Shown here in pieces: positions 53,646 through 64,000 of a stretch of 64,000 nt of DNA. Location: assembly GCA_903632075.3 (NCBI GenBank), contig CAHIKZ030000834.1:158501-222500 (forward strand). The letters run 5' to 3'. The notes under the pieces are model-generated. The model searched no databases. It was not told the DNA's origin and was given only the letters and a program-made list of their open reading frames with translations. Numbering within the stretch: position 1 is the first letter of the stretch; each line of letters opens with the position of its first letter. The position numbers and the translations under genes are program-made. Source of the DNA: Acanthosepion pharaonis (lineage: Eukaryota > Mollusca > Cephalopoda > Sepiida > Sepiidae).

Positions 53646-54007
53646 TAGATACTGGCATAAATTAAATTTAAGGAACACTCAGTGAAGAAGAAATTCTTAT
53701 GAGTAAAATAAGTATGTCAGCTACTGTACTATGAGCAGGCATCCAGGTTGAAGCTAGAGAGGTAATAATAATGGATTCTAATATAAAGAGAAGAAGTTAA
53801 TGAAGACAACTGACTTAATTTAAATAAATGGGAGAAGCAAGATAAAAATTAAGAAAAAATTTATAGCCTGGTTTTTCCTTCTTGCTGATTAATATGTAGT
53901 AATGAGTATCATCAAACTGGCAGTAAGAATTTTTCTCAATATTTGGGTATTCCTGATTAGGTTGAGTAAGCGAAATAATTGGAAAGAAAGAAAAGTAAGG
54001 AAAGTTG

Positions 54008-54009
54008 GA

Positions 54010-54048
<39 letters not shown>

Positions 54049-54052
54049 GAAG
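54008..54052. repeat. (GAAA)n microsatellite
   Basis: About 11 units. Confidence 0.96.
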
Positions 54053-54885
54053 GTAATAAATAAAGAAAGAAACAAGTTAAAATTAGTTCAAAGAAATATT
54101 AGGATTTTAAAAGAAAAATAAAAGAATTAACAAAAAGGAAAAAGATAAAATGATCAGGAAAAGAGAATGTATAATTTGAAAACAAAGAAATGTGAAGTGT
54201 AAAGTGACAGCAAGTTATTTATCAAGACCAATAGTAGTGCAGTGATTTCAAACTTTACTTGTGCCCAACTAAGTTAAGGAGTTGATCAAAATACACACAC
54301 ACACACTATTTTAATGATCAAATCTCTCCCCACAAAAATGCATATATTTAAATAATTAAATATGGCTGTTGTTAAGTTTTTGTTTTTAAAGTCCTCATAG
54401 TATCTAACAATACCAGATTGAATCAGTTTATTTTATGTTACTTTCAATTTTACCATTATTTTTTCTTAACTTTAAAATATGTCCTTCTTAATTAGATTGA
54501 TGTGATACCTGTTGACATCCTTCATTTACATAGTAGCATCATCTATTGTTTTATTTACTGCCACCCATTCCAGCTCTGCCAATCATTCTTTTTCTACCCC
54601 GCCCCTTTTGCCATTTCATACAAGCACCTTCTAACCCCACGCCTTCATTTCCTATGATAAGATTCTACTTTTAATGTTTAAATATCTTTGTTAACGTATT
54701 CATCACTTAGAAAAGTAGATAGAAAAATACCTATTTCATCATCTACTTTTTAAAATTTAACTTTTCTCATTCTCTTTTTAATCTATTGCTATGCTTTACC
54801 TTTGATTTACATTCTTTACTCCAATATTCCTTGCATTTTTTTCCAGAAAGTTACTTTTTGGTCTACTTTGATTTTCATGTTGTTT
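54053..54885. other. Unassigned AT-rich DNA
   Basis: No gene recognised. A short CA run is at about 54293-54306. Confidence 0.4.
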
Positions 54886-54888
54886 CAT

Positions 54889-55090
54889 ATTTCTACTTTC
54901 ACTTTCCTTTTTATCTTCACTGTTGTATGTTTTTTTTTTATTATTCTACTTTCAGTTTCCTTCCTACTTTCACTTTTGTTTTTATCTTCACTGTTAAATG
55001 TTTTATCATTCTACTTTCAATATCCTTCCTACTTTCATTTTTATTTTTATTTTTACTTTTAAATGTTTTATTATTCTACTTTCACTTTCA
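54889..55090. repeat. 65-bp tandem repeat, about three copies
   Basis: attctactttca occurs at 54943, 55008 and 55073, with a related start at 54889. Each unit has ttccttcctactttca, a T-rich stretch and a ctgttaaatgtttta-like end. Two overlapping plus frames run through it and are compositional. Confidence 0.9.
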
Positions 55091-56185
55091 CTTTACTTTA
55101 ACTCATATTTCTGCTCTTTTCTATTTTGAGTTTCCTCTCTACTTTCACAATCTGAAAAGTTTCAGTTTTATTTAAGTCAATTTTTATATTTTTTCTTTAT
55201 GAATTTTCTTTTCATCTATTTCCTCTCTTTTATTTAATCTTCTCCCTTTTTCATTAAATACTAAATGACTTGCTTAATTTATAACACTTCTTATGAGAAC
55301 TTTCTGTCAATTTTTTGCTTTTCTTTTACTTTTATAAAGTTACTTCGTAGTTTTTCTTATGATTATTACCTGAAACATTTATACAATTTTATATTTCTAT
55401 CAATTAATTTGAAATAAGATGATAAAGTCAACACAAGCATAATATACATAAGTGACTTTATTCCATTAGGAATTCCTGACCACTGACCAAAATAATTTAT
55501 AATGCTTTCTTATAGTGAAAGCATGAGCAGCACATTTACATATTCTATCAGTAATAAATGCATTAAGTTTTGGCCACTGATAATTCCTCTCTTCCATATT
55601 CGCAACCCAGTAAAATTATTTTAATATTTTTCTATTTTTATTAGCAGTGTATTTTTGTACTACTATTAACAGATGTATTAATTCCTGACCACTGAGAATC
55701 CCTTTTTATCAATGCCTAAAACACATATTAAGTAAAAAATATGATTGGATTAGTGTTTAAATATCTAGTTTCTTAATGTGTATAATGACTAAAAGATTAG
55801 CTGGAGAGAGGTGAAGTAATGGTAAAGTCAGTAGGATTAGTAAAAAGAAATGAAATAAAACCTTTCCTACCTATATTAGGCTCAAATGTAGTTGATAATA
55901 AAATATATTTCTGATTATTACATTATTTATGAACCTGTAAATTTTTCTGTCACTATATATGAAAACATTAGAGTGAAGGAAAGTTTTGATACATTTCTTT
56001 AATAAGTCCTACCTGTGATATCATCAATTACTTAAACATTGCTCAAGAGATTTTGTGGCATAAGTAATGTATGTGCGCATAAAACATTTTTTTCGCCATT
56101 TATATATTTACATTCATAGGAGTACATGAAATATTTCAAATACCTATGATGAAAAATGCATATTAATTACAAATAGATAATAATT
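55091..56185. other. Unassigned AT-rich DNA
   Basis: No gene. aattcctgaccactga occurs at about 55470 and 55680, a small local duplication. Confidence 0.4.
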
Positions 56186-56187
56186 CT

Positions 56188-56190
56188 CCC

Positions 56191-56250
<60 letters not shown>
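56188..56250. repeat. (CT)n(AT)n microsatellite
   Basis: CT units to about 56213, then AT units. Confidence 0.97.
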
Positions 56251-56253
<3 letters not shown>

Positions 56254-56639
56254 AGCATCTTAAGTGATCTGTATATGTTGAGCATTCAACTTATAAGAGA
56301 CTGTAAAAAGCCCAAAATAGAATTGTAAAAAAAAAAATAATAAACTATAAATTTTCAATAATTAAATTATTTTAAACTGATACATTATTCCATATCAGTT
56401 TTTAAAAAAAATGTTGCTGAAAAAAAATTATTTGTGAAGTAACTTATTAAATAAATGTTCTATAAACAATTTATGCATTTTCATAAGTTGAAATTAAAAA
56501 TCAATGCATTAATGACAAAAAACTGCTCTATTAAATTCTATATACAAAATATATAAACAAATATTTGTCTTGACAAACTTCATAACTTGTCTTACAAAAG
56601 TAAAACTTTTTTTTAACCCATATCCATTTTTTAACCCAA

Positions 56640-57195
56640 TTTTCCATATAAATCTAAACTATAATTACAAACTACAATTTTGGAAGGTGAAAATTTCCCT
56701 GTATTATGTTGGACAATTTCCAAGTTTCCATCTGAAATCAGGAAAATATGAGTATATTAAAAAAAAAGGCGCCTTTAAACTGACACTAGGAGGATATGAA
56801 TTAAAATAGAAATCTAAAATATAATTTTAATCTTTATCTAAGCTATAATTTTAAACTATGAGTTTAGAAAGTGAAAATTTAATTAAAATATGTTGGGAAA
56901 ATTTTTTTCAGTTTTCATCTAAAATGAAAAAAATATGAACTTTAAGCGAAATAATCACAATATATGGAAAAAAAAACAAGGATGGTGTCAGTTTAAACTG
57001 CTGCCATGATGATATAGTTTAAGAAAGTAAAGAATTATTTTTTTTTAAATAATTTGATTTAGGTAATTCATTTTCCAAAGATGAGGATAATAGTCAAGAA
57101 AAGTTGATAACTCATAGATGAAGGCATTACTGACACGTAAAAAAAGTAGAAGGAAGGTCAGTTTAAAACTTCTGCCATATGCAAACATAAGTACT
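56640..57195. repeat. Degenerate tandem repeat, three copies of about 155-175 bp
   Basis: gaaggtgaaaatttccct (56694) parallels agaaagtgaaaatttaat (56867) and agaaagtaaagaattatt (57021). Each is followed by an atgttggacaatttcca- or atgttgggaaaattttt-like block and by a gtcagtttaaact.ctgcc or cctttaaactgacactagg end. The relation is visible but decayed. Confidence 0.6.
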
Positions 57196-57970
57196 TATTT
57201 TATATGCATAATTGAGTCATCGCTACAGGTGAGAAATTAGATTGGATGTTTAATAATCATGATTGTCAATCATACTACATCTGATAGATTTCCATATCTA
57301 TGAGATATGGAATGGTTGGGATTATATATCAAATATTTAACATGCAGCCACTCAAATTTAGTCTGACTTAGTTAAAAGAACCCAGTCAAGATCAGATTTA
57401 CTGTACATTAATCATATCTACTAGATTGACTCACTAATCATTACCCCTCCTCCTTATTATATTCCTTTTTTATAAGATTCAAATGAGACAATCAGTTAAG
57501 GGTATAAAATAAACTTATCCTTGCCTTTGTAGTATATGTTATCAGTTTCATCAAATTATAAATTGTATGGGTTTTTGGCACAGAAAAACCTATATATTGG
57601 TCATATAATGTCAGTAACAGTTAAAAGTAGATTCTCATAGTCTCAGACCACTTTACAGTTTGTTATTTTTTCATATACTGTTTTTTGGACTAAGAAACAT
57701 TATGTTTTGTTCAAGAGCAACTTGGAGTAAATTGAAGAAGGAGTTGGCATAAAGCTTTTCTTAAACAAGAATTATTGAATTGAAGAACTTTTTTTATTGA
57801 CAAAGTGTTATAAGATTATGAAATGACTTTGAAAATAGAGTTATGAAAAGTAAGAAAAAAAATGTAGCCTTTCTTTTGTAAAAAAAAAGAAGAAATTATG
57901 AATGAGATATGATAGTAGAAAAAATTTATCTGAAGACTTTCTTTCTCTTTTTCTTTCTTCCTTTCTTAAT
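57196..57970. other. Unassigned AT-rich DNA
   Basis: No gene or repeat recognised. Confidence 0.4.
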
Positions 57971-57974
57971 TTAT

Positions 57975-58366
57975 ATCTATCAGTCTATCTGTTTATCTAT
58001 CTCAGTCTGTTCATATCTATCTATCTATCTATCTATCTCAGTTTGTTCATATCTATCTATCTATCTATCTATCTATCTCTAGTTTATCTCAGTTTATTCT
58101 ATCTATCTATCTCAGTTTGTTCATATCTATCTATCTATCTATCTATCTCATCTATCTATCTAGTTCTATCTATCTATCTCTCAGTCTGTTTGTTCAAATA
58201 TCTATCTATCTATCTATCTGTTCATATTTATCTCAATCAGTTCAAATACCTATCTATCTATCTATCTATCTATCTCAGTCTGTTCATATCTATCTCAATC
58301 AGTTCAAATATCTATCTATCCATCTATCTATCTATCAGTCTATCTATCTATCTCAATCAGTTCAAA

Positions 58367-58415
<49 letters not shown>

Positions 58416-58496
58416 CAGTCAGTTCAATCTATCTATCTATCTATCTATCTCAATCAGTTCAATCTATCTATCTATCTATCTATCTCAATCAGTTCA

Positions 58497-58536
<40 letters not shown>

Positions 58537-58540
58537 CCAG
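57975..58540 (-). repeat. (TATC)n satellite with recurring spacer
   Basis: TATC blocks are separated by ctcagtctgttcatatc, ctcagtttgttcatatc and ctcaatcagttcaaatatc spacers, about fifteen in all. The first is the complement of the spacer in the 16-17 kb GATA arrays. The 240-codon plus frame across it is an artefact. Confidence 0.97.
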
Positions 58541-58995
58541 CTGATCATATCTATCAGGATTCTTATGTTTAACATGATTTCCAAGAATTCTCCTTCTCTT
58601 GCACCATCACAGATTCAATTTTAAATTCTTTCTTTCTTTCTTTCTTTCTTTTTATTTCATTCTGACAGTTGCACTCATTCTGAGCTGACAAAATCCGAAA
58701 ATGCTTCAAGAAGGATTTTAAAAATCGCCATCAGATTATTTTGCCGACATGCCATAAGAAGATAATCAGAAATTATTGGAATGATGCATTGGTTCACAGC
58801 AGACGGGAATTAAAAATGCTTCTAAGGAAATTTCTGACTTCAGAAATGATCAATCAAATAAAAGTTGAATGATGATGATGATCATAGTGGTGGTGATTTT
58901 GATGATGACTTTGTGCCTTGATTCATTGGAGCAGTAAAAAGAAGTCTTAAGTAGCTTATAGCTACATTGTAACAAAGTAGAAACCAACAGATGGA
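58541..58995. other. Unassigned DNA
   Basis: A short CTTT run at 58628-58652 and a GAT run near 58868. No gene recognised. Confidence 0.4.
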
Positions 58996-59119
58996 TGCAC
59001 TTCACTGTAAAGTGGCACTAAAAAGTGCAAAAAAAATCACTATAAAACTTAGCATAGTGTCAGTACCGCTTGGCTTTCCACTGAACCAATCAGAAAATTC
59101 TGAAAACAGTTTGACTATA

Positions 59120-59530
59120 GTAAAGTGTGCTGGAATATTGGGGAGACTTGCTATCACATGATCCCCAGTGCAAGCTACTAGATATTACTGGTGGGAACAA
59201 TCAAGCCAAACTGATAATGGTTCAGAAAAGTCCAGAACAAAAGCTAATGGAACAAGAAATCAGGAGAAAAATGCTTGTGCCATCTAGAATACTGAGGAGA
59301 GTCCTGGAGTATTGGAGGAGACTTGATGTCAGTTGATCTCCCCTGAAAGTTACCAGGTACTCTTAGTGTGAACAATCAATGAGTGAAATAATAACAGTCT
59401 GGAAAAGTATAGAAAAAAATGCTAAAGGACCTAGAGGTCAGAGGAAGAAATACTAGTGTCATCTAGAATACTGAGGAGAGTCCTGGAGTATTAGGGAGAT
59501 GTGCTGTCATTTGGAAAGCCATAAGTTACT
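59120..59530 (+). mobile_element. LINE-C 3' end as a tandem repeat of about 175-179 bp
   Basis: tggaatattggggagacttg (59131), tggagtattggaggagactt (59305) and tggagtattagggagatgtg (59484) start the units. Two units hold catctagaatactgaggaga, coding for RILRRVLEYW. In intact LINEs of this class that motif lies near the protein end. Confidence 0.85.
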
Positions 59531-59803
59531 ACAGGTGGCAAAAAACCCAAGTGGATTATTATATAAATATTAATAATGATAATATAAATAGTTATGACAC
59601 GATACATTAACAATACCATTAGCAGTGACCTACCTCATGGCAGAGGTAGTTGTATGCTTCTTACTAGCACAAGTGTTCAAGCCTGGGTAAAAAATTAAAA
59701 TTTAAGATGCTGATTTTCAAGGCAGGTAGCTACTCCCTGCTTGGAAGATGAGTGCAATTTTTTTCTCCAGTTTAGTTTCATTTAGCTTAAGTAAATATCG
59801 ATG

Positions 59804-59807
<4 letters not shown>

Positions 59808-59862
<55 letters not shown>
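59808..59862. repeat. (AAT)n microsatellite
   Basis: About 18 units. Confidence 0.97.
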
Positions 59863-59864
<2 letters not shown>

Positions 59865-59866
<2 letters not shown>

Positions 59867-59945
59867 GCTGCAGTCCAGAGAAAACTTGTTGTCACTTGAT
59901 TTCCAGTGTAAGCCACCAGTTACTATTAGTGTGAACACTCACTGT
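59865..59945 (+). mobile_element. LINE-C 3' terminus
   Basis: cttgttgtcacttgatttcc, agtgtaagccaccagttact and gtgtgaacactcactg match the tandem units at 59.1-59.5 kb. Confidence 0.75.
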
Positions 59946-59961
59946 GTTAATATCAATAGTG

Positions 59962-59962
59962 C

Positions 59963-59999
<37 letters not shown>
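59962..59999. repeat. (AAT)n microsatellite
   Basis: About 12 units, following a LINE-C end. Confidence 0.97.
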
Positions 60000-60001
<2 letters not shown>

Positions 60002-60014
60002 CACTAATAATTAA

Positions 60015-60160
60015 AAACTACTCTGAGTTGAAAGTTAAGATGGCAAGATTGTCTGGAACGCAGGAAGAGAATGTCAAGATGATTCTAGTAGTGACTGGCA
60101 CACTGGGTTCGATCCCATTAAAACTGTGTGACTTCATTGTCCAGCTGGAGATATGATACC
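60015..60160 (+). mobile_element. LINE-C coding fragment
   Basis: The frame reads ARLSGTQEENVKMILVVTGT, then LGSIPLKLCDFIVQLEI and a stop. The 'V.mi.VV.GaLG.IP..L...l..L.i' pattern is the conserved stretch upstream of ARILRRVL in this LINE class. The final ARILRRVL part is missing here. Confidence 0.75.
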
Positions 60161-60339
60161 AAGTTGGAGTTATCGACTCTGTTAGGGAAAGTATTGTCTG
60201 TTTGAGCTCCTTGCCATGGCTTGACAAATAACTGGTATATGGTATAACTGGTACATGGTATATTTGAAAACTTATACTGTGTAACAAAATACTAATACTA
60301 ATACTACTACTACTAACAATAATAACGAAGGTGATGATG

Positions 60340-60420
60340 AGAACTCTCTTGCTGTGGGGAGACTTGCTATCACTTGACCTTCAGTGTAAGCTATCAGTTA
60401 CTAACAATTTGGGCACTAAA
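60340..60420 (+). mobile_element. LINE-C 3' terminus
   Basis: tgtggggagacttgctatca, cttgaccttcagtgtaagct, atcagttactaacaatttgg. Confidence 0.75.
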
Positions 60421-60421
60421 T

Positions 60422-60422
60422 G

Positions 60423-60470
<48 letters not shown>
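60422..60470. repeat. (AAT)n microsatellite
   Basis: About 16 units. It is the third (AAT)n directly after a LINE-C end in 700 bp. Confidence 0.97.
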
Positions 60471-60544
60471 GCAAACTTATAATAATATAAATGATAGAAA
60501 GTTGGCACAAAACAATATCCAAAGATTTTTTGATCTATTAATAT

Positions 60545-60793
60545 TTTTTTTTAATGACTTTTCTGGTTATTTAAATCCAGAAAATATATTTTAAGAATTT
60601 TTTTTTTTGAGATAATAATGATTTACTGATACACGTCTTGCTAATTAAACCATAATTGGGAGGAGAAGGGGCAGATTCATACCTTTCCAAAGGGTATTTG
60701 CACATAAGTGAATATACCATACACAATGAGAATCAGAACTCGGCTCTCCGATTAACAATTCTGAGCCATTACCCATTACACCACCTGCACATC
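60545..60793 (-). mobile_element. SINE1 with long 3' body, part of a 5S-tRNA chimeric SINE
   Basis: On the minus strand: head aggtggtgtaatgggtaatg, B box gccgagttctgattctcatt, attcacttatgtgcaaatac, cctttggaaaggtatgaatc, then a diverged 3' part with aaatatattttctggattta, aataaccagaaaag and an A-rich end. It begins directly after the 5S-like unit (60795-60915), which lies upstream in the same orientation. Confidence 0.85.
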
Positions 60794-60794
60794 A

Positions 60795-60915
60795 ATGATT
60801 ACAGCAACTGATATTCCCAAGCAGTCACCCATCTAGGATACTGACCAGGCTCGACATTGCTTAACTTCTTTGATCTTATGGGAGCCAATGTTTCAACATG
60901 ATATGATCATAAGCC
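60795..60915 (-). pseudogene. 5S rRNA-like sequence, head of the chimeric SINE
   Basis: On the minus strand: ggcttatgatcatatcatgt, ttgaaacattggctcccata, agatcaaagaagttaagcaa (box A region), tgtcgagcctggtcagtatc, ctagatgggtgactgcttgg (box C region), gaatatcagttgctgtaatc. About 120 nt, full length. It is closer to canonical 5S than the 6688 copy but shares its ttgaaacattgg variant. The short linker attgatgtgcaggtgg to SINE1 is matched by ttggatgtgtgggtgg at the 6.8-kb copy. Confidence 0.92.
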
Positions 60916-61072
60916 TTATGTGAAGAAGAGTGCGGCTATTAGTGTCATAAATGGCAAAGACTAAAAAGAAAAAGTCTTTATTTCTCTATGACCAACAATA
61001 GAAGTAGGAAAAGTTTTAATTTCTTGGTGATGTTGTCAGAGAGTAATTATTGATAAATATAAAGAAAAAGTA

Positions 61073-61106
<34 letters not shown>

Positions 61107-61260
61107 TATCTAGAAAAAGATTGCAATAAATCAATATATGGTCATTATCTCATGAACAATATTCTCCTGCAGGAAACACCAAAAACAAGTTGACTTTATA
61201 AACTTCTGTCTCTTTGAAGCATCAGGTGAATGACATGTATTCAATAACAACCCAAAGTAC
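60916..61260. repeat. Unassigned, with (GT)n at 61076-61104
   Basis: About 14 GT units; nothing else recognised. Confidence 0.7.
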
Positions 61261-61263
61261 CGA

Positions 61264-61475
61264 TAATGATGATGATAATGATAATAAAAACCAATATCCT
61301 CTTTCCGCATAATATTCACAGTAAACAGTCTACCTTTCCTTCATTCATTTTAATAATGATAATGATGATGATAAGGAAGTTGTATAATGTTAATAATAGA
61401 GATGATGATTATAGTATTTGCAGTGGTAATAATAATAATGATAATAATAATAATAATGATGATGATAATAATGAC
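61264..61475. repeat. GAT/AAT triplet-rich region
   Basis: Imperfect gatgatgataa-type runs at 61264-61286, 61350-61375 and 61426-61472. Compositional open frames only. Confidence 0.8.
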
Positions 61476-63655
61476 ATGGGAACAAAAAAGAACCACTTAC
61501 CTTTGGAGAGATGATAAATGCTTCAAAATCTACAGAAAATATTTTTAAATTATTTAACTCTGAAAATTTCTCTGAACTAAATTTTTCCCATGCTAGAAGC
61601 CACATTTGTTACCTCTAAGCAAAAGAAATACGACATAATGACAATGGCACTGAAAAAATATTATAAATAAATAAATAAATAAAACAAGTAATTTAAGATG
61701 AAGAAAAGTCCCTGTGAAAGTTGTCCAACAGTCTGTGTTTTGAAAACACAAAAGAGTTACAAAATATGGCTGGTGTTTTATATTTTTTATAGTCCTTGGT
61801 TAAGCTGTGATTTCTTTTTTTTTTTCTTTTTTTTGGTGGAATTTTATTGTTTTTATATTTTCATTTTTTCTTTCTTTTTTTTTTTTTTAAAAAAAAAAAA
61901 ATCTTTAGACATTTTTCTTCACATTAATTTTGTCCTTTCTTCTCCATGTCTTTTCCTTCTGGATAATCTACAGAACTTCTTCTGTAGGGTTCTTCCTCAT
62001 TCAAATTTACAGATTTTAGAGACAGGCAGAGAAAAAGAAAAGGAAAGAGAGAAGGAAAATACAGAAAAATAAAAAGGAAGAGATAGAAAAAAAATGGAAG
62101 AAAAGAAGTCAAAAGAAAGTAATAAGTAGTATTCAGTCAAATAAAATTTTGAAAAGTACATATATATAGCAGACAATTGACCAATCACAGCAGTAGACTG
62201 TGGATCAATTTGAAAGACACTTTCTTGCAAATAAACAAAAATCAATGGCAAAATAAAGCTTGCCATTACTTCTACCAACAGGTGGTGATAAACACTGACT
62301 CCATAAAAGTGCTTCTGATCTGTTCAGCCTCAAAGCTTGTAGTTCAAGTCGTAGTACAGAGTAGAGTAGATTCTTTAATACAACCCACACAGGAGAAAGA
62401 AAATATAAAATTAAATATAGGAAAAATTTTAATCTTTTTAGTGAAATCTATATAAAGGAAACTTAACCAAATTTGTAATAAATAAAAGTTCCAAATGCAC
62501 CCTTTTCATACTTTTTAAATCTGTATTCTGAGGGAGGTATTATAGAAATGACGATTAAGTTATTATACAATGAAACATTGAGCAAAATGTTAAAATTTCT
62601 AGATGTTTTAAAAAATTTTCTTCTTTCACATTTGTCTTTTTTGTTGTTGGGAGAAAGTTTGACAATTCCTGCAACTTTAACAACTCAAGTGCTTCTTGGG
62701 ATATTGATTTTTCTGATGCTAATTTTTCTTCTTCACTGATGGAACTAAAAACTTATTTGAATATGCCGTAAGAAAACTGCACAACTCTTTCAGATTACAG
62801 AGTAGCTGAATCGTTCAAGTATTTGGTTAGTGGCTATGAGGGCAACTGTTTGATACTCAGTCTTGCTTCAGGTGAGAAACATTGCACCTAAGATAACCAG
62901 AAAATAGAAAATCAATCCTGGAATTTTTTTTAGATTAATAATTGTGTATGTGCTTGTAAAATTCATTATGCACATATGCAAAATTTCAAATAAAGGATTT
63001 TTAAAGAATTCTTCATGAATGTGTTTTTTGGGGTTTTTTTTCTTTTTTTTTTTTTGCAATTTGTTACCAGAATGTTCCATATTTGTTCCAGTTTTACCAG
63101 CATTCTATTTTTTCTTTTTTTTTTCTTATTCATTTTTCTTTCTTTCTTCCAGTGAATGCATAAAATAAAAGAAAAAATAGAAAATTAATCCCATTCTAAA
63201 TTCAATTTCTTTACCACCTTCAGCCTTGTCTTAATGGTTATATATTTAGATAAATTGTTACAACTTAAATTTCCCTAACATAACCAAAAGAATTTTTATC
63301 TACTAAGGCTATACATAAAAAGAAATAAGTAATTAGACATATGTAAAGTTAACTACAATTTACCGCCAGAAATCAAAGATTTAAATCAACTGAAAAAAAT
63401 AATTTAATAAAAACGTGTGTTTAAACTGCTTGTTGCTGTTTGTGATAATCAATATTGTACAAAGAAACAAAACTAAAAGCAAAATTCATTTTCGCAACAA
63501 GTGGGAGACTTAGTCTTTTTCCTGCTATTGAAATTTCTACTTTCTTTTTTCTTTTTTTTTTTCTCTTTCTTCCTTCTTTCTTTTTCTTCATCACCGAAAA
63601 TAGAGAGAGAGTTATGATCAAGTTGCTAGCAGAAATTTAAAAAAAAAAAAGAAAA
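61476..63655. other. Unassigned AT-rich DNA with homopolymer tracts
   Basis: T and A runs around 61817-61905, 63018-63055 and 63545-63560. No gene, SINE or LINE recognised. The segment 62160-62400 has more even composition and could be old unique sequence. Lack of repeats over 2 kb is itself unusual for this window. Confidence 0.4.
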
Positions 63656-63657
63656 AA

Positions 63658-63740
63658 GTCTTTTCCGCGCTTTGACGGACAGGCTTCTTATTGGTTCAAA
63701 GCCGACGTCGACCTGATCCAATATCTGTGAGCAACAAACA
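63658..63740. promoter_or_regulatory. CpG-clustered patch with CCAAT sites, possible promoter
   Basis: ccgcgctttgacggacag and gccgacgtcgacctg give about six CpG in 50 bases in an otherwise CpG-poor window. An inverted CCAAT (cttattggttc) lies near 63690 and a direct ccaat at about 63718. gcgatcgac at 63809 adds further CpG. No TATA box, start codon or exon can be fixed, and the following 63740-64000 has no long open frame. It might be the upstream part of a gene outside the window on the right. Confidence 0.3.
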
Positions 63741-64000
63741 TCCAACCCTATGTCTTTTTCTTCTTTTTTTCATTTCTTTTCCTTTTTTTCTTTTTTTTTT
63801 TCTTAGTTAAGCGATCGACTCTTTGTGAACATTTCCTGAAAGTGGGAGTGCAAATAGAGAAAGAGAGAATGAAAGAGAAAACAGAAAGATAAAAGAAAGT
63901 CTACAGATGGAATCAGACTCACAGAGTGATTACCATTCCTACCTAGACTGCTGCCTTCAAAACTGATACAGCCATCATTGCAGCCACAAAACTAAAAAGG

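Noticed and set aside
57902..58624. 240-codon plus-strand frame
   Set aside because: Same artefact from the TATC array, with no domain outside it.
60795..60915. Functional 5S rRNA gene
   Set aside because: Substitutions in conserved stems, no terminator T-run directly downstream, and fusion to a SINE.

Overview
This is a gene-poor, AT-rich animal sequence that looks like an intergenic or intronic part of a cephalopod genome, most likely octopus. The evidence is long (AT)n, (GATA)n/(TATC)n and (GAAG)n arrays, several decayed non-LTR retrotransposon (LINE) families of the kind common in octopus, and many tRNA-derived SINEs with eukaryotic A and B boxes. The species call is an inference; no bacterial or phage signal is present. 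I found no intact protein-coding gene, no operon and no CRISPR array. Almost every long open frame is either simple-sequence repeat, for example runs of 'LSIY' translated from TATC, or a shadow of a repeat.

Repeat families, with labels local to this report. LINE-A is an endonuclease/RT type with YANDTVLIADTE, LLYGSERWTIS and a 3' end reading RATKDRKLWRAMIA. LINE-B ends near HLWNSLP...NLQLFKCNVN; B2 is a related subfamily. LINE-C ends near RILRRVLEYW. LINE-D has a C-terminal C2H2 finger. PLE is a Penelope-like repeat holding a tRNA-like module. SINE1 has a tRNA head and in two cases a 5S rRNA-like head. SINE2 is a 136-bp tRNA-type element. SINE3 has the tail motif ctgaagaagg...aagatgagga. SINE4 and SINE5 are other tRNA-like types.

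Layout. 0-7 kb: a 118-bp satellite, LINE-A and B2 fragments, tandem LINE-A 3' ends, then a 5S-like SINE head. 7-13 kb: palindromic LINE-A RT pieces and 235-240 bp tandem dimers in both orientations. 13-18 kb: AT and GATA arrays with PLE copies. 18-25 kb: a 624-bp MITE-like element, SINE3 copies and a fold-back PLE with a GIY-YIG remnant. 25-31 kb: a 0.9-kb TATC array. 30-41 kb: a near-identical inverted repeat whose arms lie 10 kb apart, with LINE, SINE and GAT-minisatellite DNA between. 41-50 kb: SINE3, a 5-kb-spaced segmental duplication interrupted by LINE-B, and a 228-bp tandem array made of LINE-B. 50-54 kb: a LINE-A interrupted by SINE2 with a perfect 17-bp target-site duplication, then about 1 kb of polypurine DNA. 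54-64 kb: minisatellites, another TATC array, tandem LINE-C ends, a complete 5S+tRNA chimeric SINE, and a small CpG-rich, CCAAT-containing patch near the right end that could belong to a promoter.

Two themes stand out. The 3' ends of unrelated LINE families have repeatedly become tandem repeats. Pol III gene fragments (tRNA and 5S) have been recruited as element heads, including a 5S-tRNA chimera seen at two loci.
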